Below, piece by piece: positions 7,253 to 17,426 of a stretch of 64,000 nt of DNA (position 1 is the stretch's first letter; each line of letters begins with the position of its first letter). The stretch covers positions 287,384-351,383 of the forward strand of contig NZ_FMZM01000005.1 in assembly GCF_900101465.1 (NCBI RefSeq). Reading direction: 5' to 3'. The notes beneath the pieces are model-generated. The model was not told the DNA's origin and searched no databases. It saw only the letters and a program-made list of their open reading frames with translations. Both the position numbers and the translations under genes were made by a program. Origin of the DNA: Nocardioides lianchengensis (GTDB lineage Bacteria > Actinomycetota > Actinomycetes > Propionibacteriales > Nocardioidaceae).

Positions 7253-8716
7253 ATGGGGGACCGACTCGTCCGGCTCGTGATGCCGCACCAACTGTTCGAG
7301 CAGCACCTGCGCGCGGCCGCCGGGACGGTGTTCGTGCTGGTCGAGCACGACCTGCTGTTCCGGCAGTACGCGTTCCACCGCCACAAGCTGATCCTGCACC
7401 GGGCGTCGATGCGTCGCTTCGCCGAGCGCCTCCGCGACGCGGGGTACGACGTCGAGCAGGTCGACTCCGACGGCCGGACGACCAGCCGCGCGGCGACGGC
7501 GAGGGTGCTGGCGCGGCTGAGGCCCACCCGGCTCGCGGCGTACGACGTGGTGGACGACTGGCTCGCGCAGGACCTGGAGGCCACCGCCGAGGACGTGGGG
7601 CTGCAGGTCGAGTGGCGCGACACCCCCAACTTCCTCACCACCCGGGAGCAGGTCCGCGAGCAGGTGGGCGACGGCGGGGCGCGGATGCAGCACTTCTACT
7701 CGTGGCAGCGCCGGCGGCTGGACGTCCTGGTCGAGGGCGACGGCGCGCCGGTGGGCGGGCGGTGGTCCTTCGACGAGGAGAACCGCAAGAAGCTGCCGAA
7801 GGACCACCCGGTGCCGGAGGTGCCCTGGCCCGAGCGGCACCCGGCGGTCGAGGAGGCCGCGACCTGGGTGGACGAGCACTTCCCCGGTGCGCCCGGGAGG
7901 TCGGCCACCTTCGCCTGGCCGACCGACCACGCCGAGGCGCGGGCGTCGTACCGCGCGTTCCTGCGCGACCGGCTCGCCACGTTCGGTCCCTACGAGGACG
8001 CGATCTCCGCGCAGCACCCGTTCGTCTTCCACTCCCTGATGACCCCGGCGCTCAACATCGGCCTGCTCGACCCGCGCGACGTGCTGGCGCAGGCGCTGGC
8101 GGTCGACGACGTACCGCTGGCCTCGCTGGAGGGCTTCGTGCGCCAGCTGATCGGGTGGCGCGAGTACATGCGGGCGACGTACGTCGTCCACGGCCGCCGG
8201 ATGCGCACCCGCAACCACCTGCGGCACACCCGCCCGCTCGTGCCGGGCTGGTGGACCGGCGAGACCGGTCTGGACCCTGTCGACCTGGTGATCGGCCGGG
8301 TGCTGGAGCGGGGCTGGGCGCACCACATCGAGCGGCTGATGGTGCTCGGCAACGCGATGTGCCTGCTGCGCACCGACCCCGAGGCGGTGTACGAGTGGTT
8401 CATGGAGATGTTCGTCGACGCCTACGACTGGGTGATGGTCCCCAACGTGCACGCCATGAGCCAGTTCGCCGCGGGCGGGCTGGTGACCACGAAGCCCTAC
8501 GTCTCCGGCTCGAACTACCTGCGCAAGATGTCCGACCTGCCCGCCGGCGACTGGACCGCCGACTGGGACGCGCTCTACTGGACCTTCGTGCGCGACCATC
8601 ACGACGTGTTCGCCCGCAACCCGCGCGCCTCCGTCATCGCGCGGGGGTACGACGGTCTCGCGCCCGCCACCAAGGCGGCCCACACGAAGCGGGCGACCCG
8701 CTGGCTGGAGGACTGA
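7253..8716 (+). CDS. Cryptochrome/photolyase-family protein (PhrB type), iron-sulfur cysteines absent
   Basis: 487 residues. N-terminal antenna-type alpha/beta domain (MPHQLFEQHLRAA ... FHRHKLILHRASMRRFAERL) and C-terminal helical FAD domain (LIGWREYMRATYVVHGRRMR, HHIERLMVLGNAMCLL, DAYDWVMVPNVHAMSQFAAGG, TTKPYVSGSNYLRKMSDL). This is the FeS-BCP / (6-4) photolyase group that in Agrobacterium PhrB binds FAD, a lumazine antenna and a 4Fe-4S cluster and repairs UV lesions. The segment after KMS, which usually carries the CxxC cluster ligands, reads DLPAGDWTADWDALYW here with no cysteine; only one Cys (in AMCLL) remains near the FAD domain. Likely a cluster-free photolyase or photoreceptor. Followed directly by the 2H phosphoesterase gene. 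Confidence 0.85.
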   Translation: MGDRLVRLVMPHQLFEQHLRAAAGTVFVLVEHDLLFRQYAFHRHKLILHRASMRRFAERLRDAGYDVEQVDSDGRTTSRAATARVLARLRPTRLAAYDVVDDWLAQDLEATAEDVGLQVEWRDTPNFLTTREQVREQVGDGGARMQHFYSWQRRRLDVLVEGDGAPVGGRWSFDEENRKKLPKDHPVPEVPWPERHPAVEEAATWVDEHFPGAPGRSATFAWPTDHAEARASYRAFLRDRLATFGPYEDAISAQHPFVFHSLMTPALNIGLLDPRDVLAQALAVDDVPLASLEGFVRQLIGWREYMRATYVVHGRRMRTRNHLRHTRPLVPGWWTGETGLDPVDLVIGRVLERGWAHHIERLMVLGNAMCLLRTDPEAVYEWFMEMFVDAYDWVMVPNVHAMSQFAAGGLVTTKPYVSGSNYLRKMSDLPAGDWTADWDALYWTFVRDHHDVFARNPRASVIARGYDGLAPATKAAHTKRATRWLED

Positions 8717-9196
8717 GTGCCCCGCCTGCACGCGTTCGAGCTGGTGCCCGACGAGGCCGGCCGCGCGGCGGTGCTGCGCGACTGGCAGGCGCTGCGCGAC
8801 GCCGGGCTGCCGTCGCAGCTGGACCACAAGGGCATGACCAACACCCCGCACGTGACCCTGCTCGCCGGGGAGCGGCTGCCGCCCGACCAGGAGGCGGTCG
8901 ACCTGGTCGGCCCACTGCTGCCGGTCCGGGTCCGGGTCGCCGGGGTGCTGCTCCTGGGCGGATCCCGGGTCACGGTCGCGCGGGCCCTCGACGTCGACGA
9001 CGCCCTGCTGGCCGCGGTGCTGGGGCTCCGGGCGGGCGCCGGGGACCTCCAGCACCGCGGCTGGCTCCCGCACCTCACCCTCGGGCGCCGGATCCGGCGC
9101 GCCGAGGTCCCCGCCGCGCTGGAGGCGGTCGGCACCGCGGACGTCGAGCTGGTGCTGACCGCGCTGCGCCGCTGGGACCCCGACGAGGCACCGTGA
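8717..9196 (+). CDS. 2'-5' RNA ligase / 2H phosphoesterase family protein
   Basis: 159 residues with the two H-x-T motifs that define the 2H superfamily: PHVTLLAG (~residues 47-54) and PHLTLGRR (~118-125). These paired histidines hydrolyse 2',3'-cyclic phosphates or 2'-5' bonds in RNA or small nucleotides. The GTG start lies directly after the photolyase-like stop, so both are probably one transcript. Its actual substrate is unknown. Confidence 0.75.
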   Translation: MPRLHAFELVPDEAGRAAVLRDWQALRDAGLPSQLDHKGMTNTPHVTLLAGERLPPDQEAVDLVGPLLPVRVRVAGVLLLGGSRVTVARALDVDDALLAAVLGLRAGAGDLQHRGWLPHLTLGRRIRRAEVPAALEAVGTADVELVLTALRRWDPDEAP

Positions 9197-9249
9197 CGAG
9201 CCTGATCTGAGTACGCGGGCGGATCCGGCCGGGCCCGACCCGGAGCAGG

Positions 9250-9600
9250 GTGGACGCCATGACCCGTCGTACCTGGATCCCGCTGTCCGTCGCCCTCGGC
9301 CTCGCGCTGGTGGCCCTGCTCTCCTGGGGCGCGCACGCCGTCTACGTGCGCGAGATCCGCGGGGTGCCCCTGATCGACGAGTGGCAGTGCTCGGACGGCG
9401 AGGTGCCGGTGACCTACCCCGAGGGCGGGGCCGAGTGCCTCCGCGAGGGCGTCGAGCTGCCGGCCGGCGCCACGCTCGACCCGCTCGGCAACCGGCCGTT
9501 CTCGTGCGACCAGCGGTGGGGCTGGACGGTCGTCGTGAAGGGCGAGGACGAGGACTGCCTGCGCGACGGCCGGCCGCTGCCCGAGGGGTGGCGGGTGCGA

Positions 9601-9603
<3 letters not shown>
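9250..9603 (+). CDS. Small single-pass membrane protein, unknown function
   Basis: 117 residues (108 if the ATG at 9259 is used). One hydrophobic segment (~residues 11-30, WIPLSVALGLALVALLSWGA) is followed by an extracytoplasmic-looking domain of ~85 residues with four cysteines (WQCSDGE, AECLREG, FSCDQRW, EDCLRDG), spaced as for two disulfides. The repeated pattern C-x-(D/R)-(G)-x2 suggests two related halves. I do not recognise a family. The TAG stop is also the first three bases of the likely -10 element of pyrR. Confidence 0.6.
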
Positions 9604-11180
<1,577 letters not shown>

Positions 11181-11184
<4 letters not shown>

Positions 11185-12476
11185 GCACCACCTACCTGAT
11201 CAAGAACGTCCGTGTCCTCGGCGGGGAGCCGACCGACCTGCTGCTGCGCGACGGGGTGATCGCCGACCTCGGTGGTCGAGCAGCGAGCGCCAGCGAGCGT
11301 ATCGAGACCATCGACGCCACCGGCCTGATCGCCCTCCCGGGCCTGGTCGACCTGCACACCCACCTGCGCGAGCCGGGCCGCGAGGACGCCGAGACCGTCG
11401 AGACCGGCACCCGGGCCGCGGCGATGGGCGGCTTCACCGCGGTGCACGCGATGGCCAACACCGAGCCGGTCGCCGACACCGCGGGCGTCGTCGAGCAGGT
11501 CTGGCGGCTGGGCCGCGAGGCCGGCTTCTGCGACGTCTACCCGGTCGGCGCGGTCACGGTCGGGCTGCAGGGCGAGAAGCTCGCCGAGCTCGGCGCGATG
11601 GCCGACTCGGCCGCCCGGGTCCGGGTCTTCTCCGACGACGGCAAGTGCGTCAGCGACGCGGTGCTGATGCGCCGGGCCCTGGAGTACGTCAAGGCCTTCG
11701 ACGGCGTGATCGCGCAGCACGCGCAGGAGCCGCGGCTCACCGAGGGCGCCCAGATGAACGAGGGCGAGCTCTCCGGCAAGCTCGGGCTCACCGGCTGGCC
11801 GGCGGTCGCCGAGGAGGCGATCATCGCCCGCGACTGCCTGCTCGCCGCCCACGTCGGCTCCCGCCTGCACGTCTGCCACGTGAGTACGGCGGGCTCGGTG
11901 GAGATCGTCCGCGACGCCAAGCGCAAGGGCTGGGACGTCACCGCCGAGGCCTGTCCGCACCACCTGATCCTCACCGACGAGCTGGCCGCGACCTATGACC
12001 CGATCTACAAGGTCAACCCGCCGCTGCGCACCGCCGCCGACGTCGAGGCGCTGCGCGCCGGGCTGGCCGACGGCACGATCGACATCGTCGCCACCGACCA
12101 CGCCCCGCACCCCCACGAGGACAAGGACTGCGAGTGGGCGGCCGCGGCGTTCGGCATGCTCGGCCTCGAGACCGCGCTGTCGATCGTCCAGGCCACCATG
12201 GTCGACCCCGGCCTGCTCGACTGGGCCGGCGTCGCCGAGCGGATGTCCTTCGCCCCGGCCCGGATCGGCCGGGTCGCCGACCACGGGCGTCCGATCGAGG
12301 TCGGCGAGCCGGCCAACGTCGTGCTCTACGACCCCGCGGCCCGTCGTACCGTCGACCCGACGGAGTCGGCCAGCCTGAGCCGCAACACGCCGTACCGCGG
12401 CATGGAGCTGCCTGGCCGGGTCGTCGCGACGTTCCTCCGGGGGAGGCCGACGGTCCTCGACGGTGCCCTGGTCTGA
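11181..12476 (+). CDS. pyrC: Dihydroorotase
   Basis: 431 residues, class I dihydroorotase of the amidohydrolase superfamily; it closes N-carbamoyl-aspartate to dihydroorotate. Metal ligands are visible in [11 protein letters not shown] (His59, His61), AQHAQE, CHVST and ATDHAPH. Starts with GTG overlapping the pyrB stop, after GGAGGAG. Residues 31-43 ([13 protein letters not shown]) are translated from a dispersed hairpin repeat inserted in the N-terminal beta-sandwich region, where the protein evidently tolerates it. The 3' end overlaps hrpB by 14 bp. Confidence 0.96.
11271..11309 (+). repeat. Hairpin repeat copy inside pyrC
   Basis: 39 bp from GGTGGTCGAG to TATCGAGACC, in frame, encoding residues 31-43 of dihydroorotase. 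The core consists of two overlapping copies of CAGCGAGCG. Length is a multiple of three, so the reading frame is kept. Confidence 0.8.
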
Positions 12477-14940
12477 GCGACTCGGGGAGGTCGACCTCCC
12501 CGTCCGCGCCGGTCTCCCGGCGCTGACCGACGCGCTGCGCGGCCGCGGCGCGGCGGTCCTCTGGGCGCCGCCGGGCAGCGGCAAGACCACGCTGGTCCCA
12601 CCCGCGGTGGCCGACCTCGGGCCGGGCCGGGTGGTCGTCACCCAGCCCCGCCGGATCGCCGCGCGGGCCGCGGCCCGGCGGCTCGCGTCGCTGGTCGGCC
12701 AGCCGCTCGGCGAGTCCGTCGGGTACGCCGTCCGCGGCGACCGCCGCTCGTCCGCGGCGACGCGGGTCGAGTTCGTGACCACCGGGGTGCTGCTCCGCCG
12801 GCTGCAGCGCGACCCCGACCTGCCGGGCGTCGCGGCCGTGGTGCTCGACGAGGTGCACGAGCGCGCGCTCGACGCCGACCTCCTGCTCGCTCTGCTGGTC
12901 GACGTGCGCGAGAACCTGCGCGACGACCTGCGGCTGGTCGCCATGTCGGCGACCCTGGAGGCACAGCGGTTCGCGGACCTGCTCGCGGCCGACGTGGTCG
13001 AGGTTCCGGGCGCGCTCCACCGCGTCGAGACGGTGTACGCCGCCCCGCCGCCCGGCGTGCTCCCGTACGACGAGCGCGGCCCGACGCCGGCGTTCCTCGA
13101 CCACGTCGCCGCGATCGTCCGCCGTGCGCTGGCGGAGCGGGACGGCGACGTGCTCGTCTTCCTGCCCGGCGTCGCGGAGGTCGACGGGGTGGCCCGCCGC
13201 CTCGGCGGGAGCGACGCCGAGGTGCACCGGCTGCACGGCCGGCTGCCGGCCGCCGACCAGGACCGGGCGCTGACCGCGGGGGATCGGCGCCGGGTGGTCG
13301 TCTCGACCGCGGTCGCCGAGTCCTCGCTCACCGTCCCCGGGGTCCGGGTGGTCGTCGACGCCGGGCTGTCCCGCGAGCCGCGGACCGACCACCGGCGCGG
13401 TCTGGCCGGCCTGGTGACCGTCCGGGTCAGCCGCGCGGGTGCCGAGCAGCGGGCCGGTCGCGCGGGCCGGGAGGCGCCCGGGACGGCGTACCGCTGCTGG
13501 GGCGAGGCCGAGCACGCCCACCTGGCGGCCCACCCGGAGCCCGAGATCGCGGTCGCCGACCTGACCGGGTTCGCGCTGGAGCTCGCGGCCTGGGGGAGTC
13601 CTGACGGCCGGGGCCTCGCCCTGCCCGACCCGCCGCCGGCGCCCGCCCTGGCTGCGGCCCGATCCACGCTCGCCGACCTCGGCGCTGTGGACGACGCCGG
13701 CGCGGTCACCGAGCGCGGCCGGGCCATCGCCCGGGTGCCGACCGACCCCCGCCTGGCCCGCGCGCTGCTCGACGGCGCGCCCGTGGTCGGCCCCCGCCGG
13801 GCCGCGGAGGTGGTGGCCCTGCTCGCCGAGGACGTCCGGGCGCCCGGGGGAGACCTGGGCGCCGCACTGCGGCAGGTACGGCGGGGCGGGTCCGGCTCAC
13901 CCGCCTGGAAGGCGGCCGTCGACCAGCTGGTCCGGTCCGCCCCGCCCGGCGAGCCCGGCGAGCGGCTCACCGACGACCTCGCGGTGGGCGCGGTCGTCGC
14001 CCTGGCCCACCCCGACCGGATCGCGCGTCGGCGGCCGGGCGGCTCGTCGTACCTGATGGTGGGCGGGACGGGCGCGGTGCTGCCCCGCGGCGAAGCCGCT
14101 CTTGCCGGGGCGGAGTGGCTGGCCGTCGCCGACGTGGACCGTCGGCCGGGGCAGCGTGACGCGACGATCCGCTCGGCCGCGCCGATCGACGAGGGGCTCG
14201 CGCTCGAGGCGGCCGCGGCCCGCTGGACCGAGGACGACGAGGTGACCTGGTCGTCCGGTCGGGTGGTCGCGCGCAGGGTCACCCGGCTGGGCGCGATCGA
14301 GCTGGCCGCGGCCACGCTCGCCGAGCCGCCGGCCGAGCGGGTCGGCGCCGCGGTGCGCGAGGGGCTCCGCCAGGAGGGACTGGCGGTGCTCCCGTGGACC
14401 GACGCGGCCCGGGCCCTGCGGGCGCGGATGGACTTCCTCTACCGCACCCTCGGCGCGCCGTGGCCCGACGTCGCCGACGAGGCCCTGGCCGCGAGCGTCG
14501 AGACCTGGCTCGGACCCGAGCTGGCCCGGGTCCGCGGCACCCGCGACCTGCGCCGCATCGACGTCCTGGCCGCACTGCGCCGGCTGCTGCCCTGGCCCGA
14601 GGCGGGCCGGCTCGACGAGCTCGCGCCCGAGCGGCTGGCGGTCCCGAGCGGGTCGGCGGTCCGGGTCGACTACGACGCCGAGCAGCCGGTGCTCGCCGTA
14701 CGCCTGCAGGAGACGTTCGGCTGGGCGGAGACACCGCGGCTGGCCGACGGCCGGGTGCCGGTGCTGCTGCACCTGCTCTCGCCGGCGCGGCGACCGGTGG
14801 CGGTGACCGCCGACCTGGCGTCGTTCTGGGCCCAGGGCTACCCCCAGGTGCGGTCCGAGCTGCGCGGGCGCTACCCGAAGCACGCCTGGCCGGAGGACCC
14901 GTGGACCGCCCCGCCTACCCGAGGTGTGCGCCGGGTATAA
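12463..14940 (+). CDS. hrpB: ATP-dependent helicase HrpB
   Basis: 825 residues, DEAH-box helicase of the HrpB family. Motif I is APPGSGKTT (~residues 33-41), motif II LDEVHER, motif III MSATLE and motif VI QRAGRAGRE. The long C-terminal part ending near YPKHAWPEDPWTAPPTRG is typical of HrpB. It is a predicted RNA helicase of uncertain role in bacteria. GTG start within the end of pyrC, so probably the last gene of the pyrR transcript, though unrelated to pyrimidines. Its TAA stop sits in a TATAAG that may be the cstA -10. Confidence 0.93.
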   Translation: MPWSERLGEVDLPVRAGLPALTDALRGRGAAVLWAPPGSGKTTLVPPAVADLGPGRVVVTQPRRIAARAAARRLASLVGQPLGESVGYAVRGDRRSSAATRVEFVTTGVLLRRLQRDPDLPGVAAVVLDEVHERALDADLLLALLVDVRENLRDDLRLVAMSATLEAQRFADLLAADVVEVPGALHRVETVYAAPPPGVLPYDERGPTPAFLDHVAAIVRRALAERDGDVLVFLPGVAEVDGVARRLGGSDAEVHRLHGRLPAADQDRALTAGDRRRVVVSTAVAESSLTVPGVRVVVDAGLSREPRTDHRRGLAGLVTVRVSRAGAEQRAGRAGREAPGTAYRCWGEAEHAHLAAHPEPEIAVADLTGFALELAAWGSPDGRGLALPDPPPAPALAAARSTLADLGAVDDAGAVTERGRAIARVPTDPRLARALLDGAPVVGPRRAAEVVALLAEDVRAPGGDLGAALRQVRRGGSGSPAWKAAVDQLVRSAPPGEPGERLTDDLAVGAVVALAHPDRIARRRPGGSSYLMVGGTGAVLPRGEAALAGAEWLAVADVDRRPGQRDATIRSAAPIDEGLALEAAAARWTEDDEVTWSSGRVVARRVTRLGAIELAAATLAEPPAERVGAAVREGLRQEGLAVLPWTDAARALRARMDFLYRTLGAPWPDVADEALAASVETWLGPELARVRGTRDLRRIDVLAALRRLLPWPEAGRLDELAPERLAVPSGSAVRVDYDAEQPVLAVRLQETFGWAETPRLADGRVPVLLHLLSPARRPVAVTADLASFWAQGYPQVRSELRGRYPKHAWPEDPWTAPPTRGVRRV

Positions 14941-14944
14941 GGGA

Positions 14945-14958
14945 GTGATCGCGCTCAC
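14945..14958. promoter_or_regulatory. CRP/GlxR-type operator upstream of cstA
   Basis: GTGA-TCGCGC-TCAC matches the GTGA-N6-TCAC core of CRP-family sites exactly. It lies 21 bp before the cstA ATG and just after a possible -10 (TATAAG, 14936-14941), so a bound regulator would sit at the transcription start. E. coli cstA is a known cAMP-CRP target; the regulator here is not in the window. Confidence 0.5.
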
Positions 14959-14979
14959 ATCTCGGACCGGAGGCGCTGC

Positions 14980-17076
14980 ATGACCCCCAAAGCCCGCTCC
15001 ATCGTCGTCTGGACGCTCGTCGCCGTCGTCGGCGCCGTCTGCTGGGCGGTGCTCGCCCTCAGCCGCGGCGAGGACGTCTCGGCGCTGTGGATCCTGTTCG
15101 CGGCGCTCTCGTCGTACCTGATCGCCTACCGCTTCTACTCCCGATTCCTGGCCCGGACCGTGCTCCGCCTCGACGACACCCGGGCCACGCCCGCCGAGCG
15201 GCTCGACGACGGCGCCGACTTCGAGGTCACCGACAAGCGGGTGCTCTTCGGCCACCACTTCGCCGCGATCGCCGGCGCGGGGCCGCTGGTCGGCCCGGTC
15301 CTGGCGGCGCAGATGGGCTACCTGCCCGGGACCCTCTGGATCATCGTCGGCGTCATCTTCGCCGGCGCCGTGCAGGACATGGTCGTGCTGTTCCTGTCCC
15401 TGCGCCGCGACGGCAAGAGCCTGGGCCAGATGGTCCGCGAGGAGATCGGCGTGGTCGGCGGCACGGCCGCGCTGATCGCCGTCTTCGCCATCATGATCAT
15501 CATCCTGGCGGTGCTCTCGCTGGTCGTGGTCAACGCGCTGGCCGAGTCGCCGTGGGGCGTGTTCTCCATCGGCCTGACCATCCCGATCGCCCTGTTCATG
15601 GGCTGCTACCTGCGCTTCGTCCGCCCGGGCCGGGTCCTGGAGGTCACCGGCATCGGGGTGGTCCTGCTGCTGCTCGCCATCGTCGGCGGCGGGTACGTCG
15701 AGACCTGGGGCCTGGCCGACAGCCTGACCCTCTCCAAGGAGACGTTGACGGTCTGCCTGGTGGTCTACGGCTTCGTGGCCTCGATCCTGCCGGTCTGGCT
15801 GCTGCTGACGCCTCGCGACTACCTGTCGACGTTCATGAAGATCGGCGTCATCCTGCTGCTCGCCGTCGGCCTGGTGCTGGCCACGCCGGTCCTCCAGAAC
15901 GACGCCGTCACCTCGTTCGCCACCGAGGGGAACGGCCCGGTGTTCGCCGGCAAGCTGTTCCCGTTCCTGTTCATCACCATCGCCTGCGGCGCCCTCTCCG
16001 GCTTCCACGCCCTCATCGCGTCGGGCACCACGCCGAAGATGGTCGGCAAGGAGAGCCACGTCCGGATGATCGGGTACGGCGGCATGCTGATGGAGTCGTT
16101 CGTCGCCATCTCGGCGCTGATCGCCGCTTCGGTCATCGACCAGGGGCTCTACTTCGCGATGAACGCCCCGGCCGGGATGACCGGGGGCACCGTCGAGGGC
16201 GCGGTCGAGTTCGTCAACGGCCTCGGCTTCACCCTCAGCCCCGACCAGCTGAACGCCGCCGCCGCGGCCGTGGAGGAGGAGCTGGTCTCGCGCACCGGCG
16301 GCGCCCCCACCCTGGCCCTCGGCATCTCGACCATCTTCAGCGACGCCTTCGGCGGCAACCTGGCCGCGTTCTGGTACCACTTCGCGATCATGTTCGAGGC
16401 GCTGTTCATCCTCACCGCCGTCGACGCCGGCACCCGCGTGGGCCGGTTCATGGTCCAGGACACCGTCGGCAACGTCTGGAAGCGGTACGCCGACACCACC
16501 TGGAAGCCGGCCGCCTGGAGCGCCTCGGCCGTGGTCGTCGCCTGCTGGGGCTACATGCTGTACGTCGGCGTCACCGACCCGCTGGGCGGGATCAACCAGC
16601 TCTTCCCGCTGTTCGGCATCGCGAACCAGCTGCTGGCGGCCATCGCGCTGACCCTCTGCGTGACCCTGTTCCTCAAGCACGGCTGGACGAAGTGGGTCTG
16701 GGTGCCCGCCGTACCCCTGGCCTGGGACCTGGTCACCACGATGACCGCGAGCTACCAGAAGGTCTTCTCCTCCGACCCCACCATCGGCTACTTCGCCCAG
16801 GCCGACCGCTACCGCGAGGCCCGCGACGTCGGCGAGGTCCTGGCCCCGGCGGCCGACGCCTCCCAGATGGCCACGGTGATCACCAACTCCACGGTCAACG
16901 GCGTCCTCCAGGCCTCGTTCGCCGTGCTGGTGATCGTGATCGTGGCCAACGCCGCGGTGATCTGGGTCCGCGCCCTGCGCGCGGGCTCGCTGCCCACCAC
17001 CGAGGTCCCGCACGTGCCGTCCCAGCTGCCGCCCGACGGCGCGCAGGAGCGCGAGCCGGTGGGGGCGGGCCGGTGA
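14980..17076 (+). CDS. cstA: CstA-family carbon starvation / pyruvate or peptide transporter
   Basis: 698 residues with about 16-18 hydrophobic segments. Family marks include GHHFAAIAGAGPLVGPVLAAQMGYLPG (from ~residue 88), LHALIASGTTPK-type segment FHALIASGTTPKMV, DAFGGNLAAFWYHFAIMFEALFILTAVDAGTR and LFGIANQLLAAIALT. In E. coli CstA and its paralogue BtsT take up peptides or pyruvate when carbon is short. ATG start at 14980 after CGGAGG. A CRP-type operator lies just upstream. Followed, with a 4-bp overlap, by the small partner gene usually found after cstA. Confidence 0.95.
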   Translation: MTPKARSIVVWTLVAVVGAVCWAVLALSRGEDVSALWILFAALSSYLIAYRFYSRFLARTVLRLDDTRATPAERLDDGADFEVTDKRVLFGHHFAAIAGAGPLVGPVLAAQMGYLPGTLWIIVGVIFAGAVQDMVVLFLSLRRDGKSLGQMVREEIGVVGGTAALIAVFAIMIIILAVLSLVVVNALAESPWGVFSIGLTIPIALFMGCYLRFVRPGRVLEVTGIGVVLLLLAIVGGGYVETWGLADSLTLSKETLTVCLVVYGFVASILPVWLLLTPRDYLSTFMKIGVILLLAVGLVLATPVLQNDAVTSFATEGNGPVFAGKLFPFLFITIACGALSGFHALIASGTTPKMVGKESHVRMIGYGGMLMESFVAISALIAASVIDQGLYFAMNAPAGMTGGTVEGAVEFVNGLGFTLSPDQLNAAAAAVEEELVSRTGGAPTLALGISTIFSDAFGGNLAAFWYHFAIMFEALFILTAVDAGTRVGRFMVQDTVGNVWKRYADTTWKPAAWSASAVVVACWGYMLYVGVTDPLGGINQLFPLFGIANQLLAAIALTLCVTLFLKHGWTKWVWVPAVPLAWDLVTTMTASYQKVFSSDPTIGYFAQADRYREARDVGEVLAPAADASQMATVITNSTVNGVLQASFAVLVIVIVANAAVIWVRALRAGSLPTTEVPHVPSQLPPDGAQEREPVGAGR

Positions 17077-17246
17077 GCGCACTCGCCGCGGTCCGCCGCT
17101 ACCTGCGCGACTTCACCGGCGAGTCCCGCTGGGACGCCTACGTCGAGCGCTGTGAGCGGGAGGGCACCGAGCCGATGACCCGCCGCGCCTTCGAGCGCCA
17201 CCGCGACGCCCACCGCGAGCGGTCCACCCAGGGTCGCTGCTGCTGA
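17073..17246 (+). CDS. YbdD/YjiX-family CstA-associated small protein
   Basis: 57 residues, GTG start overlapping the cstA stop. Contains the family core YLRDFTGESRWDAYVERCEREG ... PMTRRAFERHRDAHRER and ends RCC. E. coli YbdD likewise ends in a Cys-Cys pair, and some homologues end in selenocysteine-cysteine. The family is thought to assist CstA-type transporters. The stop is followed 2 bp later by a strong inverted repeat. Confidence 0.88.
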   Translation: MSALAAVRRYLRDFTGESRWDAYVERCEREGTEPMTRRAFERHRDAHRERSTQGRCC

Positions 17247-17248
17247 CC

Positions 17249-17309
17249 GTCGAGCGACGCGAGATGGTCGCCGCCAGGGGTCGTGGGCAGCCATCTCGCG
17301 TCGCTCGAC
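17249..17309 (+). terminator. 19-bp inverted repeat after cstA-ybdD, likely terminator
   Basis: Perfect 19-bp arms (17249-17267 and 17291-17309; left arm GTCGAGCGACGCGAGATGG) with a 23-base spacer, starting 2 bp after the stop. No U-tract follows, which is common for actinobacterial terminators. The length and perfection also fit a mobile palindrome, so the role is inferred. Confidence 0.6.
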
Positions 17310-17362
17310 GAGGACGACCGGCCACCAGCGGACGGCGTGCCGGAACGACCGGCGGCCGCTGG

Positions 17363-17420
17363 TAGGGTCAGGGCCGTTCGACATCCTTTAACGATCCGTC
17401 CCGTGAGGCGGAGAAGGAGG
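17363..17420 (+). promoter_or_regulatory. carA promoter -10 and PyrR-binding leader
   Basis: TAGGGT (17363-17368) then a leader almost identical to that of pyrR. PyrR hairpin: stem TCCGTC / GGCGGA (17395-17400, 17407-17412) with loop CCGTGA. TCCTT (17384-17388) can pair with AAGGA (17414-17418) of the ribosome binding site, which lies 6 bases before the GTG start. PyrR-UMP binding would hide the site and repress carA and the genes behind it. Confidence 0.85.
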
Positions 17421-17426
17421 TACGGC

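Noticed and set aside
13897..17082. Long minus-strand open frames opposite hrpB and cstA
   Set aside because: They are antisense shadows caused by very high GC; low-complexity Arg/Asp/Gly-rich translation with no domain, while the plus strand carries clear families.
17238..17246. Selenocysteine at the end of the YbdD-like protein (TGC TGC TGA)
   Set aside because: The family normally ends in Cys-Cys, which is already present before TGA; the inverted repeat after it starts 2 bp later and looks like a terminator, not a SECIS.
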